Shown here: one piece after another, positions 41,713-50,741 of the stretch
Layout: each line of letters begins with the position of its first letter
Numbering within the stretch: the stretch's first letter is position 1
From: an uncultured Anaerolineae bacterium
GTDB lineage: Bacteria; Chloroflexota; Anaerolineae; Promineifilales; Promineifilaceae
Length of the DNA stretch: 53,594 nt
Assembly: GCA_905479495.1 (NCBI GenBank)
Contig: CAJQMR010000040.1
Span: 1 to 53,594 of the forward strand
Direction of reading: 5' to 3'
Position numbers and translations under genes: made by a program
The notes under the pieces: model-generated
Told to the model about the DNA's origin: nothing
Database searches by the model: none
What the model saw: only the letters and a program-made list of their open reading frames with translations

Positions 41713-42692
41713 TACAAAATCTCCTTCACAGCTGCAATGACACGCTCGGCATTGGGCAGCGCTGAGCGTTCCAGTTCGCCAGAATAAGGGGCGGGCACAT
41801 CATACTGGGCCACGCGCTTAATCGGGGCATCGATGTAGTCAAACGCCTCATCTTGCAGGCGGGCCACAATCTCTGCGCCAATGCCGTACGTTTGATGACC
41901 AAACTCCACCACAACCGCTTTAAATGTCTTTTTGAACGATTCAACAACCGGCCCCATGTCTAGCGGCTGCAAGCTGCGTAGATCAATAATTTCGGCCTCA
42001 ATGCCTTCTTCTGCCAGGCTTTTGGCTGCATCCAGCGAGACATGCAGTCCCTCACCATAGGTAACAATGGTCACATCTGAGCCTTCCCGCTTTACGTCCG
42101 AAACACCAATAGGCACGGTGAATTCTTCCTCCGGCACCTCATCGCGCACTTTGGGTGAGGTGTAAAGGGCCACCGGTTCAATGAACAGCACCGGTCCGTT
42201 GTCACGAATGGCGGATTTAAGTAAACCTTTCGCGTCGTATGGTGTAGCCGGACAAACAACTTTAAGCCCTGGGAAATGGGCAAAGATCACATCTGGCGTG
42301 TGGCTGTGGGTCGCTCCTAGCTGTTTGCCACCACCACCTGGGGCGCGGAAAACAACCGGGCAGTCAAACTGGCCATTGAACATGTAGCTCACTTTGGCTG
42401 CATGGTTCACAATGGCATCAAAAGCGACAAAGGCAAAATTGATGGTCATAAACTCGGCAATAGGGCGGGTACCAGCCATGGCTGCCCCAGTGGCTGCCCC
42501 AGCAATGGCCATCTCTGAGATTGGTGTGTCGCGAACGCGATTTTCGCCAAATTCTTCCAAAAAGCCTTTAGTGACGGCATAAGTGCCACCCCAGGCACCC
42601 ACTTCTTCGCCCATAATAAATACATTTTCATCGCGGTGCATTTCTTCGCGCAGCGCTTCGGTGATTGCTTCTCGTAAGGTTAAACGGGCCAT
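41712..42692 (-). CDS. pdhB: 2-oxoacid dehydrogenase E1 beta subunit, probably pyruvate dehydrogenase
   Basis: 326 residues. With the alpha subunit it forms the thiamin-diphosphate E1. Family segments are LREAITEALREEMHRDENVFIMGEEVGAWGGTY, here shortened to LREAITEALREEMHRDENV, then GMAGTRPIAEFMTINF-type sequence (AMAGTRPIAEFMTINF), VFRAPGGGGKQLGATHSH and VVVEFGHQTYGIGAEI. It overlaps E1 alpha and E2 by single bases at each end, so all three are translationally coupled. The substrate could instead be acetoin or a branched-chain oxoacid; E1/E2 alone does not decide. Confidence 0.92.
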   Translation of the reverse strand: MARLTLREAITEALREEMHRDENVFIMGEEVGAWGGTYAVTKGFLEEFGENRVRDTPISEMAIAGAATGAAMAGTRPIAEFMTINFAFVAFDAIVNHAAKVSYMFNGQFDCPVVFRAPGGGGKQLGATHSHTPDVIFAHFPGLKVVCPATPYDAKGLLKSAIRDNGPVLFIEPVALYTSPKVRDEVPEEEFTVPIGVSDVKREGSDVTIVTYGEGLHVSLDAAKSLAEEGIEAEIIDLRSLQPLDMGPVVESFKKTFKAVVVEFGHQTYGIGAEIVARLQDEAFDYIDAPIKRVAQYDVPAPYSGELERSALPNAERVIAAVKEIL

Positions 42693-43669
42693 TAGTTTGC
42701 CTCCACGTTGCTGGGATAGATGTGATTAAACAAGGAGTCTAGCGCTGGTAGTGGAGATTCATCGGAAAATTTAACTGCTTCATCTACCTCTTTTGTGACT
42801 TCTTCATCAATGGTCACTAAATCTTTTTCAGACATGCTGTGTTCTTCTAGCAGATGGTTTTGCAAGGTAGCGATGGGGTCTTTTTCGTCGCGCCATTTGT
42901 CCAGTTCGCCTTCTGGTCGGTAACGAGTGCGGTCGCCAATGCTGTGCCCTTCGTAGCGATAGGTCATCATTTCCAGGAACTGCGGCCCTTTGCCTTTGCG
43001 GCAGGCGGCAATTGCTTTTTCGGTTGCTTCGTGGACGGCGAAGATGTCCATGCCGTCCACCTGCTTGGCTGGGATTTTGTATGCCTTGGCTTTGTCTACC
43101 ATTTTGGGAGCAGCTGATGCTTTTTCGACGGCAGTGCCCATACCATACTTATTATTTTCGCAAATGAAAACGATGGGTAAGTCCCAAACGGCCGCCATGT
43201 TGAGCGACTCGTGAAAATAGCCAATGTTGGTAGCACCATCGCCAAAATAGCAGAGGCAAACGGCGTCGCTGCCTTTGTATTTTTCGGCCAGGGCCAGGCC
43301 GACGCCGAGCGAAATGTGGGCACCGACGATGCCGTAGCCGCCCCAGAAAGTACGCTCTTTGCTGGCCATGTGCATGGAGCCGCCGCGCCCGCCAACCACA
43401 CCGGTGGCTTTGCCCATGAGCTCAGCCATCACTTGGGTAGCGGGAATGCCAACGGCCAGGGCATGGCCATGATCGCGATAGGCGGTGATGATGTGGTCGC
43501 CTTCTTGGCGGGCACCAATGCTGCCCACGGCGACGGCTTCCTGACCAATGTACAGGTGCAGGAAACCTTTGATTTTACCTTCCAACTGGTACAGTTCGTC
43601 GCTGCGCTCTTCAAAGCGACGAATGAGTACCATTTGGCGGTACCAATCGAGTAGTGTGTCTTTGTCCAT
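42692..43669 (-). CDS. pdhA: 2-oxoacid dehydrogenase E1 alpha subunit, probably pyruvate dehydrogenase
   Basis: 325 residues. It binds thiamin diphosphate with the motif FGDGATNIGYFHESLNMAA ... ICENNKYGMGTA. RDHGHALAVGIP, GGRGGSMHMAS and the phosphorylation-loop-like YRYEGHSIGDRTRYR are typical of E1 alpha. AAGGAG precedes the ATG. It heads the alpha-beta-E2 operon. No lipoamide dehydrogenase (E3) gene lies in the window. The neighbouring terminator at 40364-40425 closes the operon. Confidence 0.93.
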   Translation of the reverse strand: MDKDTLLDWYRQMVLIRRFEERSDELYQLEGKIKGFLHLYIGQEAVAVGSIGARQEGDHIITAYRDHGHALAVGIPATQVMAELMGKATGVVGGRGGSMHMASKERTFWGGYGIVGAHISLGVGLALAEKYKGSDAVCLCYFGDGATNIGYFHESLNMAAVWDLPIVFICENNKYGMGTAVEKASAAPKMVDKAKAYKIPAKQVDGMDIFAVHEATEKAIAACRKGKGPQFLEMMTYRYEGHSIGDRTRYRPEGELDKWRDEKDPIATLQNHLLEEHSMSEKDLVTIDEEVTKEVDEAVKFSDESPLPALDSLFNHIYPSNVEAN

Positions 43670-43912
43670 TCAATTCTCCTTGGTATGCGTTAACCTTGGT
43701 CGGTGCAGTCAATCTTTTTGGCTACGGCCGTTTCTTTTCAAAAATAATTTGAAAACCCTAAAACGTGAAAACCATGCCTAAAGTGGGAGGTGGCATGTTT
43801 CCTGTAGCCGTTAGGTGGGAAATTGTTTGTTTATATTTTTAACCTGACAAGTCAGCGAGTTTACTTGTCGGTATTGGTTAAATGGTTGCTGTATCAACAA
43901 CTATTTAGTTTA
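43670..43912. other. Spacer between thrB and pdhA with two hairpins
   Basis: 243 bases without a gene. Reading on the minus strand from thrB, a GACAAGT/ACTTGTC hairpin lies at 43869-43846 and a CATGCC/GGCATG hairpin at 43797-43773, followed by GTTTTCACGTTTT. The second may end the thrB transcript. The promoter of the pdh operon must lie in the remainder; one ACGGCCGT copy is at about 43723-43730. Confidence 0.45.
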
Positions 43913-44836
43913 TCAAATTGTGCCCTGACTGGCGAGTTTATTAATCTGGCTTCCCGCCATGTCGATGGGCAAAATCCAACTGCGGCTGGCCAGGTTTTTT
44001 TTGTGGAAAACGGCCGTTACCGCCGCCACAATTTCTGCATGACAATCCGGGGCAAAAGCAATCAGGCTGGGGCCAGCGCCGCTGAGGGCGACGCCTGCGG
44101 CTCCAGCCGTGTAAGCGGCGTCAAAGGCCTCCGCCATGCCGGGGATAAGCGGTAGGCGGTATGGTTGGTGCAGCTTGTCTTGCATGGCCAGGGTCAGTTT
44201 GGGATAAGCGGCCGTTTCTAGCGCGTGAATGAGCAGGGGCAGTCGGCTGGCATTAAAAATGGCGTCCTGACGGCTGACCTGATTGGGCAGGGCGGCACGG
44301 GCATCTTTGGTAAGCAGCTGAAAATCAGGCGTAACGATGACCACCTGCTGTTGGGCGATGGGCAGCTGCTCGATGTGAACCTGTTCCCCTTGCATCACGC
44401 CCAAAACCAGGCCGCCGAGCAGGGCCGGGGCCACGTTGTCCGGGTGGCCTTCTTCGGCAGCGGCAATGGCCAGGATGTCAGCTTGGCTAAAGTGGCCGTC
44501 CATCAGGGCATTGGCTCCCAGCAAACCGGCCAGGACGGCTGTTGAGCTGCTGCCCAAGCCACTGCCCACGGGAATGTTGTTTTTTTGCTGGATGTGCAGG
44601 CCAGACGGCCGTTTACCCAAACGATCAAACATATGGCAGGCGGATTGATAGACCAGGTTGGTTTCGTCAGTGGGGACTTTGGCGGCATCCAGACCAGTGA
44701 CCGCGATGGTGAGGCTGGGCTGGGAAACGGCCGTAAACGTGACCTGGTTGTAAAGACCCAGGGCCACGCCCAGGCAATCAAAACCAGGACCTAAATTGGC
44801 AGAAGTGGCGGGGATGGTGATCGTAACTTGAGGCAT
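43913..44836 (-). CDS. thrB: Homoserine kinase
   Basis: 307 residues from the ATG at 44836 (MPQVTITIPATSANLGPGFD), preceded by AAGAAG; the nine extra codons upstream are not family-like. This GHMP kinase phosphorylates homoserine on the way to threonine. Motifs are PATSANLGPGFDCLGVALGL, the ATP-binding IPVGSGLGSSSTAVLAGLLGAN, EGHPDNVAPALLGG and the C-terminal GVALSGAGPSLIAF. Threonine made here could feed isoleucine synthesis if an ilvA exists elsewhere, in parallel with the citramalate route. It is divergent from rlmI. Confidence 0.94.
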   Translation of the reverse strand: MPQVTITIPATSANLGPGFDCLGVALGLYNQVTFTAVSQPSLTIAVTGLDAAKVPTDETNLVYQSACHMFDRLGKRPSGLHIQQKNNIPVGSGLGSSSTAVLAGLLGANALMDGHFSQADILAIAAAEEGHPDNVAPALLGGLVLGVMQGEQVHIEQLPIAQQQVVIVTPDFQLLTKDARAALPNQVSRQDAIFNASRLPLLIHALETAAYPKLTLAMQDKLHQPYRLPLIPGMAEAFDAAYTAGAAGVALSGAGPSLIAFAPDCHAEIVAAVTAVFHKKNLASRSWILPIDMAGSQINKLASQGTI

Positions 44837-45028
44837 AGTTGATTCTTCTTTGCTAATTGGCAAAATCTAATCGGCATTGCGCTTCATTTTACGCTAGAAT
44901 GCATACATCTACGAAAATACGAACGGCAAATCACGGACGAGATGAATTGATGAATAAAAACGAATTTTAAGGGTTCGTCATATTCAGATGATTTGCGCCA
45001 TTTGTGTTGAAAAGGAATTGGGTCATTG

Positions 45029-46273
45029 GTGAACGAAGAATTTCTGGCTGCTGTCCCAGCGCCAGCCGAGAAGCGTATTGCCCTACGGGTGAGCCCGGCG
45101 GCGGAGCGGGCTATCCGTGGCGGGCATCCCTGGCTGTTTGACCGAGCCATCCGGCAGCAAAGCCACGACGGCCGTCCTGGCGATCTGGCCGTTATTTTTG
45201 ATCGCAAAGGGCGCTTTTTGGCGATTGGGCTGTATGCGCCTGCCTCGCCCATTCGGGTGCGCATTTTGGCCCAGGGGCAGCCAACCACCATCGATGCCGG
45301 CTGGTTTTTGTATAAGTTGGAAACGGCCGTTGCGCAGCGCCAACCCCTTTTGCAAACCAACACCACTGGCTACCGTCTGATTCATGGTGAAAATGATGGA
45401 CTGCCTGGCTTGGTGATTGATCGTTATGGTGAAACCTTTGTGGTGAAGCTGTACACCACGGCCTGGGTGCCCCATTTGGCCGATTTACTGCGTGGCTTAA
45501 CGGCCGTTACTGAACCCAAGCGTGTTGTCCTGCGGCTGAGCCGCTTTGTGCAGCGCCAGGAAGCAGATTTATGCGGTTTGCATGAGGGTCAGCTGCTGCT
45601 GGGCAAGCCGTTGCGGAATGGGGCGCGTTTTTTGGAAAACGGCCTCTATTTTGAGGCGGATGTGGTGCAAGGGCAGAAAACCGGCTTCTTTTTGGACCAG
45701 CGAGATAACCGGGCGCGGGTGGAAAAGCTGGCTGAAGGCAAGCGGGTGCTGAACGTTTTTGCCTACACAGGTGGATTTTCACTGTATGCGGCGCGGGGCG
45801 GGGCCACAGAAGTGGTCAGTCTAGACATCAGCCAGCCAGCGTTGGCCAATGCGATGCGTAATTTTAAGCTAAACCGGGCGCATGAGGCAGTTGCCGCCGC
45901 CACGCATGAACTGCTGGTGGGGGATGCTTTCCTGACGATGAAGCAGCTTATCGCCAACCGCCGCCGTTTTGAGATGGTGATTATCGATCCGCCTGCTTTT
46001 GCCAAGCGCAAGGAAGAGGTGGAGCGAGCCATGTCGGCATACGGCCGTCTGGTGCGTTTAGGTCTCCATTTGCTGAAACCGGGTGGCATTTTGGTAATGG
46101 CTTCTTGCTCTAGCCGGGTGAGTGCTGAGGCGTTTTTTGAGCTGGTGCATAAAACGGCGTTGAGTGCGGGACGGCCGTTGCAAGAAATCGAACGCACCAG
46201 CCACGCCCTTGACCATCCCATCACTTTCCCCGAAGGCGCTTACCTGAAATGCCTCTTTGCGGTAGCACCATGA
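45029..46273 (+). CDS. rlmI: RlmI-like class I SAM-dependent rRNA cytosine methyltransferase
   Basis: About 414 residues from GTG 45029; a TTG one codon earlier is equally possible. AAGGAA lies 12-15 bases upstream. An N-terminal PUA domain (about 15-90; LRVSPAAERAIRGGHPWLFD), an EEHEE-like central domain and a Rossmann methyltransferase follow, with GQKTGFFLDQRDNR, the SAM motif VLNVFAYTGGFSLYAARGG, IIDPPAFAKRKEEV and the Cys segment MASCSSRVS. RlmI makes m5C1962 in 23S rRNA; the exact target here is inferred from the family. Five ACGGCCGT copies lie in the gene. Confidence 0.88.
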   Translation: MNEEFLAAVPAPAEKRIALRVSPAAERAIRGGHPWLFDRAIRQQSHDGRPGDLAVIFDRKGRFLAIGLYAPASPIRVRILAQGQPTTIDAGWFLYKLETAVAQRQPLLQTNTTGYRLIHGENDGLPGLVIDRYGETFVVKLYTTAWVPHLADLLRGLTAVTEPKRVVLRLSRFVQRQEADLCGLHEGQLLLGKPLRNGARFLENGLYFEADVVQGQKTGFFLDQRDNRARVEKLAEGKRVLNVFAYTGGFSLYAARGGATEVVSLDISQPALANAMRNFKLNRAHEAVAAATHELLVGDAFLTMKQLIANRRRFEMVIIDPPAFAKRKEEVERAMSAYGRLVRLGLHLLKPGGILVMASCSSRVSAEAFFELVHKTALSAGRPLQEIERTSHALDHPITFPEGAYLKCLFAVAP

Positions 46274-46336
46274 GCTTACTTTTTGGCCGGTAAGATTAAG
46301 CAAATCTAAAAACGTCACCCTTTGGGATGCCAAATG

Positions 46337-46828
46337 TTATTGGTCCAACTCATCAAAATATTGCCAGCTTTGTAGGTCTGGAGACTCGATACCTAATTCC
46401 GTGAGGATGGCCATGATTTGGGCGCGGTGTTCGGTGGCGTGGTAGATCGCCTGGGTGAGGATGATGGCCTTGGGCACTTCGCGCGGCGTATCGTCTTTCC
46501 AGTTGAGTGTTATGGTGTCGTTGGTCTGCACTTGGGGTGCCCACTCAATCAGGCCAGTGCCGGTGGTGCGCACAGCCTCTATCATTTCTGCAATGGTCAT
46601 GGGTGGGGCATCTTGGGGGTGATTGTATAGCTGCCCCGTACTGATGCGTGAAAAGTACGATTGTTCGGCCTTTACAATGTGCTGCAAGGTGTCGTAGATG
46701 GAGCCGTAGGCCCCGGGAACGGTGGCCTTGAGCTGCTCGTCGGTTAGCTCAGCACACCGTTCCAGCAGGCGCAGGTTGGCCCACAGGTGATGGCTAAACA
46801 GGGTTGCGAGGGTATCGGTCGGTTTCAT
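46337..46828 (-). CDS. DinB-family four-helix metal-binding protein
   Basis: 163 residues from the ATG at 46828, which has AAGGAGG 6 bases upstream. The three DinB/YfiT metal-ligand His positions are visible: LFSHHLWANLRLL, LQHIVKAEQSYFSRIS and IYHATEHRAQIMAIL. DinB-fold proteins include bacillithiol- and mycothiol-dependent transferases and many of unknown role. The substrate cannot be inferred. It lies next to GNAT genes on the same strand and in a stretch without any ACGGCCGT copy. Confidence 0.88.
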   Translation of the reverse strand: MKPTDTLATLFSHHLWANLRLLERCAELTDEQLKATVPGAYGSIYDTLQHIVKAEQSYFSRISTGQLYNHPQDAPPMTIAEMIEAVRTTGTGLIEWAPQVQTNDTITLNWKDDTPREVPKAIILTQAIYHATEHRAQIMAILTELGIESPDLQSWQYFDELDQ

Positions 46829-46873
46829 AATATGCCTCCTTGGCATAGGCGAGTGACAATAAAAAAATGATCA

Positions 46874-47455
46874 TCAACGATCTACATACTCTCGTCGCAA
46901 TAAGCCGTATAGAAAATCCCCGTGAAAGGACCCGTCAGCGTTCTTTCGATTCTCTAAAAGGTGTCCTTCCCGCCTAAACCCGCACCTTTCGAGGAGTCGA
47001 CTACTGCGAATGTTGTATTCGTTACAATCACTTGTTACCCTATGTGCACCCATCTCTTTGAACAACATTCCCAAAACGCGCTTGACGGCTTCGGATATAT
47101 ACCCTTTTCCTTCGTGATTGACATCGGCCACGTATCCGATTGTAAATTCTGGCAAGCCCCAGTTGGTTGGCTCTACGTACACCTGTCCAACCCATTCATC
47201 CGTGATTTTCTCAAAGATGCCAGTGAAGAAATAATTGCGCAAGGCCCAGTGTGCTGCCAATTCTCTGACAATTGCTTCAGCATGTTCTTCATTCTTAAGG
47301 TCCATTAACAGATTTCCAGATTCAAATTCGGCCAAATGATTCCGATTTCGTAAGCTGGCAGCATAATACATAGGGCCATCTCCCGCCTTGTATGCACGCA
47401 AGTATAGTCGTTCCGTTTCCATTCTTTCGGGAATATCTAACAGGAATTTGTTCAT
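46874..47455 (-). CDS. RimJ/RimL-type GNAT acetyltransferase
   Basis: 193 residues with GGAG before the ATG. The N-terminus METERLYLRAYKAGDGPMYY, the central FTIGYVADVNHEGKGYISEA acetyl-CoA loop and the C-terminal NIRSSRLLERCGFRREGHL are typical of the RimL group, which acetylates ribosomal protein N-termini or small molecules. The start codon lies within 2 bases of the stop of the truncated GNAT frame upstream. Base composition is more AT-rich than the neighbouring core genes, and no ACGGCCGT copy is present. Confidence 0.9.
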   Translation of the reverse strand: MNKFLLDIPERMETERLYLRAYKAGDGPMYYAASLRNRNHLAEFESGNLLMDLKNEEHAEAIVRELAAHWALRNYFFTGIFEKITDEWVGQVYVEPTNWGLPEFTIGYVADVNHEGKGYISEAVKRVLGMLFKEMGAHRVTSDCNEYNIRSSRLLERCGFRREGHLLENRKNADGSFHGDFLYGLLRREYVDR

Positions 47456-47456
47456 T

Positions 47457-47588
47457 TCATTGCTCCCTCAAATCCGATGGTGAATTGGAAGCCCCATAAG
47501 TTTCAGCAATAATGCGAGCACCGACAGACGCCACAAGATTGGAATCATTTTCCGTTGCTTTACAAAGTACAAATTGGTTTTCATTCAT
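47457..47588 (-). pseudogene. Truncated N-terminus of a GNAT acetyltransferase
   Basis: A 43-codon frame from ATG 47588 to TGA 47459-47457. Its text (FVLCKATENDSNLVASVGAR, then IIAETYGASNSPSDLREQ) matches the first helix-turn of GNAT proteins, where one expects ...NSPEDLxxYL and then about 100 more residues. The rest of the domain is missing, and the stop is followed within 2 bases by the start of the next GNAT gene. It looks like the remnant of a deletion that removed the GNAT core. It is too short to fold as an acetyltransferase. Confidence 0.7.
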
Positions 47589-47614
47589 GAACTTGAAAAC
47601 CTAGATAGCTTGAT

Positions 47615-48340
47615 TTAGCCCGAGAAAGTAGGCGTTTCATGTGCAAGCAGTTCAATGGCTTTTAATACGATAGCAGTGGCCTGTTCACATCCGTTAAGAA
47701 TCGCTGCGTCGGTGCGAAATCCTGTTTGCCAGATGGCCTCACCTTCTAACGGCAGATCGCTAATCACATAGATTCCAGCTGCTTTTTTGCCATGCAAATG
47801 AGCAAGTAAATAATATTGAGCCAACTCCATCTGAATCCCCTTAACCCCAAGTTTGGCCCATTCCTCAATGAAATCAGGCTCCTTATACCATGTGGCGCTG
47901 GTAAATAACATCCCATTTGCCAAGGGGATGTCTAATTGATGACTAGCGGTATTCAGGGCAAATAGTGACTTCATATTAGCCACCGCCGGTAATTTAGGAT
48001 TGGCCCAGTAATCAGTGAGACCATCTCCTCTAACTGAGGCAGAAGGAGCGATGAGGTTCCCTAGCTGGAGGGTGGGGGAAAGAGACCCGGCCAAGCCCAG
48101 ACAGAAAATAAACTCAACCCGTTGTTGTTTTAGAACGGGCATGATAACTCTTTCTGGTTCTCCCCCAGAGAAACAGGCGATTTCTATGTCATGCCAGGTA
48201 CCTATTTCTGCTTGTCGGGAGAGTGGGTTGAGGGGAGGAATCGTGTGGCGGTTGCATAATTTATTATGCAGAGCGTTTCGATGTTCAGGTAGAGAATGTT
48301 GAAGGATGACAAATCGTGGTAGGCAGTCTTTTTTTGTCAT
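47615..48340 (-). CDS. Nucleoside phosphorylase superfamily protein (PNP/UDP type)
   Basis: 241 residues with GGAGG before the ATG. Family features are IACFSGGEPERVIMPVLKQQ (phosphate-binding side), FIFCLGLAGSLSPTLQLGN (the GxxGxL-type core), LFTSATWYKEPDF and GIQMELAQYYLLAHLHGKKA (the Met-Glu ribose-binding pair). The C-terminal YVISDLPLEGEAI holds the Asp usually contacting the base. It splits or makes a purine or pyrimidine nucleoside bond, but the substrate is uncertain. AT-rich composition and lack of ACGGCCGT copies suggest it arrived later. Confidence 0.82.
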   Translation of the reverse strand: MTKKDCLPRFVILQHSLPEHRNALHNKLCNRHTIPPLNPLSRQAEIGTWHDIEIACFSGGEPERVIMPVLKQQRVEFIFCLGLAGSLSPTLQLGNLIAPSASVRGDGLTDYWANPKLPAVANMKSLFALNTASHQLDIPLANGMLFTSATWYKEPDFIEEWAKLGVKGIQMELAQYYLLAHLHGKKAAGIYVISDLPLEGEAIWQTGFRTDAAILNGCEQATAIVLKAIELLAHETPTFSG

Positions 48341-48388
48341 TGAATAATTTCCTCCATTTCCCCCCGTATTTTTGTAGAAAACAGTATA

Positions 48389-50602
48389 CTAGGCGGTTTT
48401 TTTACGGTTTTTCCGCATATGGTTTGTCCCCATCAATGCCAGCCAGAGCAGTAGAATAATGGCCGTTCCCAACGAAACCCCCACACCCACATAAAAAGTG
48501 ATAGGCTGAAAGCTCATCGTAATGGTGTGGTTGCCGGGTGGCACGACGAGGCCGCGCAGGGCGACGTTGGTTTTATAGATTTCGGTTGGCTCGCCATCAA
48601 TTTTGGCCTGCCAGCCGGGGTAATGGGTGCCGGAATAGACGAGGAAGCGGGGCTGCACGGCCGTTACCTGCAAAGTCACATTGTTCGCCGTCCGGTTTTG
48701 CATGACGGCCGTTTCCCCTTCAACCAATTCACCCGTACTGGCCAAACCCGTGTCGCCTACTACCAGCGCCGTCGTGCCGTATTCATAGTCGGGGGCGGCC
48801 AGCCGTTCGGCAGCAGTGGCGGCATCGGGCAGTTCCACGACGTTAGGCACCAGGTAGGCGCGCGGCAGGGCGTGCCGGAAGCGGTAGTAGCGAAAATTAT
48901 CTTCTTCTTTCACTAGCTCGTACGCCGGGTCGCTGTAGTCGCCGGTGGTGACTACCATGTCTACATTAAGCACAATGTTGCGCCGGTATTCCTCATCTAG
49001 CACCTCGCGCAGCCGTTCATAATCAATCAGCATCAGCGGCGGCATCCCGCCCACGTTGTCTACCCCGGCCAGACTGCCAAAATCTTGCGAGGTCGTCTGG
49101 TCAAACACGGTGCGGTAGAACGGCCGTATCCCCTCCGGCGCAGCCATTACTCTGGCCACATCGTTGCCCGGTGCGAAGGAGTCGGCCTGGTCCACAAAAA
49201 AGCGCCCCTGGTTGAGCGACATCACATCGACGACGGCAATCACCACTAGGGCCAGGACGGCCACGCGGGGCGACTCACGGAACACCCACAGTGCCAGTGC
49301 GCCGCCGCCCAGCATCAGGACAACGTAGGTCAGTGTGTCCACGGGCAAGAAGCGGTCGCCCCCCGGTTCGCGGCTGATGGTCCAGAGCCAGGTGAGCACA
49401 ATGGCCGTGCCAAAAAGTCCCGCCGCGATCAACAGATAACGCCGCAAAAGCTGCCGGTCAATTTGCTGCACCAGCATGATGCCATAGCCGCTGAGCGCCG
49501 CCAGGCTAAATGTCATGGCAAAGGCCAGCCGCTCCACGTTGCGCAGATAGCCGGGGAAACCCAGCCGCTCGATGAGATACAGGCCATCAAAAATAATCAG
49601 ATGTTTTCCAACGGATCCAAACAGGGCAATGAGGAAAACGGCCGTCCAAAACATCCCTTTGCGCTGCTGCACCGCCAGCGTGGCCAGCACCAGGGCCATC
49701 AGCCCCACGTACAGATTTTGCGTGCCCAACAGCTGCGGCACAAAAAAGCCGGTCAGGTGCACAAAGGGGAAGCCGCCCTCGGCGACCAGATCATAGATAA
49801 GAATGGAGCGGGTGGTGAGGCGCGTCAATTCCAGGGTGGGCAGCCATTGGGCGGCGGCAATGCCCAGGGCAAACCCGGCCAGCAGCAGCAGCTTTTTAGC
49901 GATGCGCGTCCAGGGCATTTGGGCCTGGTAAGCGGTATACACCAGCCAGGCCACGGTGACAGAACCGATGGTCAGGTAAGATTGTGGCCGTCCGGCTAGA
50001 AAAACCATGCCTAAAGTGGTTCCGGCAACGGCCGTTAGCAGCCAGCTGCGTCGTTCAATCGCCAATGTCACCAGCAGAAGCGTCAGCGGGAACCAGGCCA
50101 CCACCTCCAATTCTGAAAGCTGGCCTGGCGGATAAAAAGTCATGTAGCCGCCAAATTCAAACAGCACGGCGCTAAGCAGCGCGGGCAGATTGGCCTTGAA
50201 CAGACGGCGAAAAAACAAAAACGAGAATGCCCCTGCCAGAAAAAAGTGCAGGCCAATGTCAAAGGCCAGCGTGGCCAGACTGAAGTTGGTTTTGGCGATC
50301 CAAGCCAGCAGCAGGGCGATGGGGTAGAAGGTGGCCGCTTGCGGATCGGCAAATTGCGGGTAACCGGCATAAACGTGTGGATTCCACAGGGCAAATTCGC
50401 CGCTGGCCAGCGTTTTGGCAAAAAAGTAGCGCGGTGGAAAGAAAACCTCAGCCAGGTCAGATTTTTCGGGCAGATAAGCGCGGTCTTCTGGGGCAGCAGC
50501 CCACAGCCGCCAAAGGAACAGGTAGGTGAGGGCGGCAATCAGCAAGAGGTAGAGCGTTACCTGTACCCAGGGAGATTGCAGCAATTGTTTGAGTCGTGAC
50601 AT
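48389..50602 (-). CDS. YfhO-like multi-pass membrane protein
   Basis: 737 residues. About 12-13 membrane helices fill residues 10-470 and one closes the C-terminus (about 705-728). Between them a soluble beta-rich domain (about 480-700) ends in the typical FLVYSGTHYPGWQAKIDGEP segment. The first loop SGEFALWNPHVYAGYPQFAD, with its Asp, and the layout match YfhO/GT-C-fold proteins, which are thought to glycosylate cell-wall or lipid-linked polymers. The acceptor is not known. Five ACGGCCGT copies are present. It is monocistronic or first in a short unit. Confidence 0.87.
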   Translation of the reverse strand: MSRLKQLLQSPWVQVTLYLLLIAALTYLFLWRLWAAAPEDRAYLPEKSDLAEVFFPPRYFFAKTLASGEFALWNPHVYAGYPQFADPQAATFYPIALLLAWIAKTNFSLATLAFDIGLHFFLAGAFSFLFFRRLFKANLPALLSAVLFEFGGYMTFYPPGQLSELEVVAWFPLTLLLVTLAIERRSWLLTAVAGTTLGMVFLAGRPQSYLTIGSVTVAWLVYTAYQAQMPWTRIAKKLLLLAGFALGIAAAQWLPTLELTRLTTRSILIYDLVAEGGFPFVHLTGFFVPQLLGTQNLYVGLMALVLATLAVQQRKGMFWTAVFLIALFGSVGKHLIIFDGLYLIERLGFPGYLRNVERLAFAMTFSLAALSGYGIMLVQQIDRQLLRRYLLIAAGLFGTAIVLTWLWTISREPGGDRFLPVDTLTYVVLMLGGGALALWVFRESPRVAVLALVVIAVVDVMSLNQGRFFVDQADSFAPGNDVARVMAAPEGIRPFYRTVFDQTTSQDFGSLAGVDNVGGMPPLMLIDYERLREVLDEEYRRNIVLNVDMVVTTGDYSDPAYELVKEEDNFRYYRFRHALPRAYLVPNVVELPDAATAAERLAAPDYEYGTTALVVGDTGLASTGELVEGETAVMQNRTANNVTLQVTAVQPRFLVYSGTHYPGWQAKIDGEPTEIYKTNVALRGLVVPPGNHTITMSFQPITFYVGVGVSLGTAIILLLWLALMGTNHMRKNRKKTA

Positions 50603-50672
50603 GCAACGGCCTTTATGATGGTTTTTGAACGGCCGTAATTATAAAGAAGCTCCAGTTTAGCGCCAATGTGCT

Positions 50673-50741
50673 GAATTGAGGACTGCCAGTCCTCAATTCT
50701 ATTTTGCTGACCGAAACAGCCCGATAGGACTGCCAGTCCTA
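50673..50741. repeat. Two adjacent GGACTGCCAGTCC palindromes
   Basis: GAATTGAGGACT (50673-50684) and its exact complement (50688-50699) surround a GCC loop. TAGGACT (50725-50731) and its complement (50735-50741) surround another GCC loop; the second includes the stop codon of the esterase gene. The shared core and loop mark one repeat family. The palindrome at 52996-53025 is related (GGCAGTC). Confidence 0.8.
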
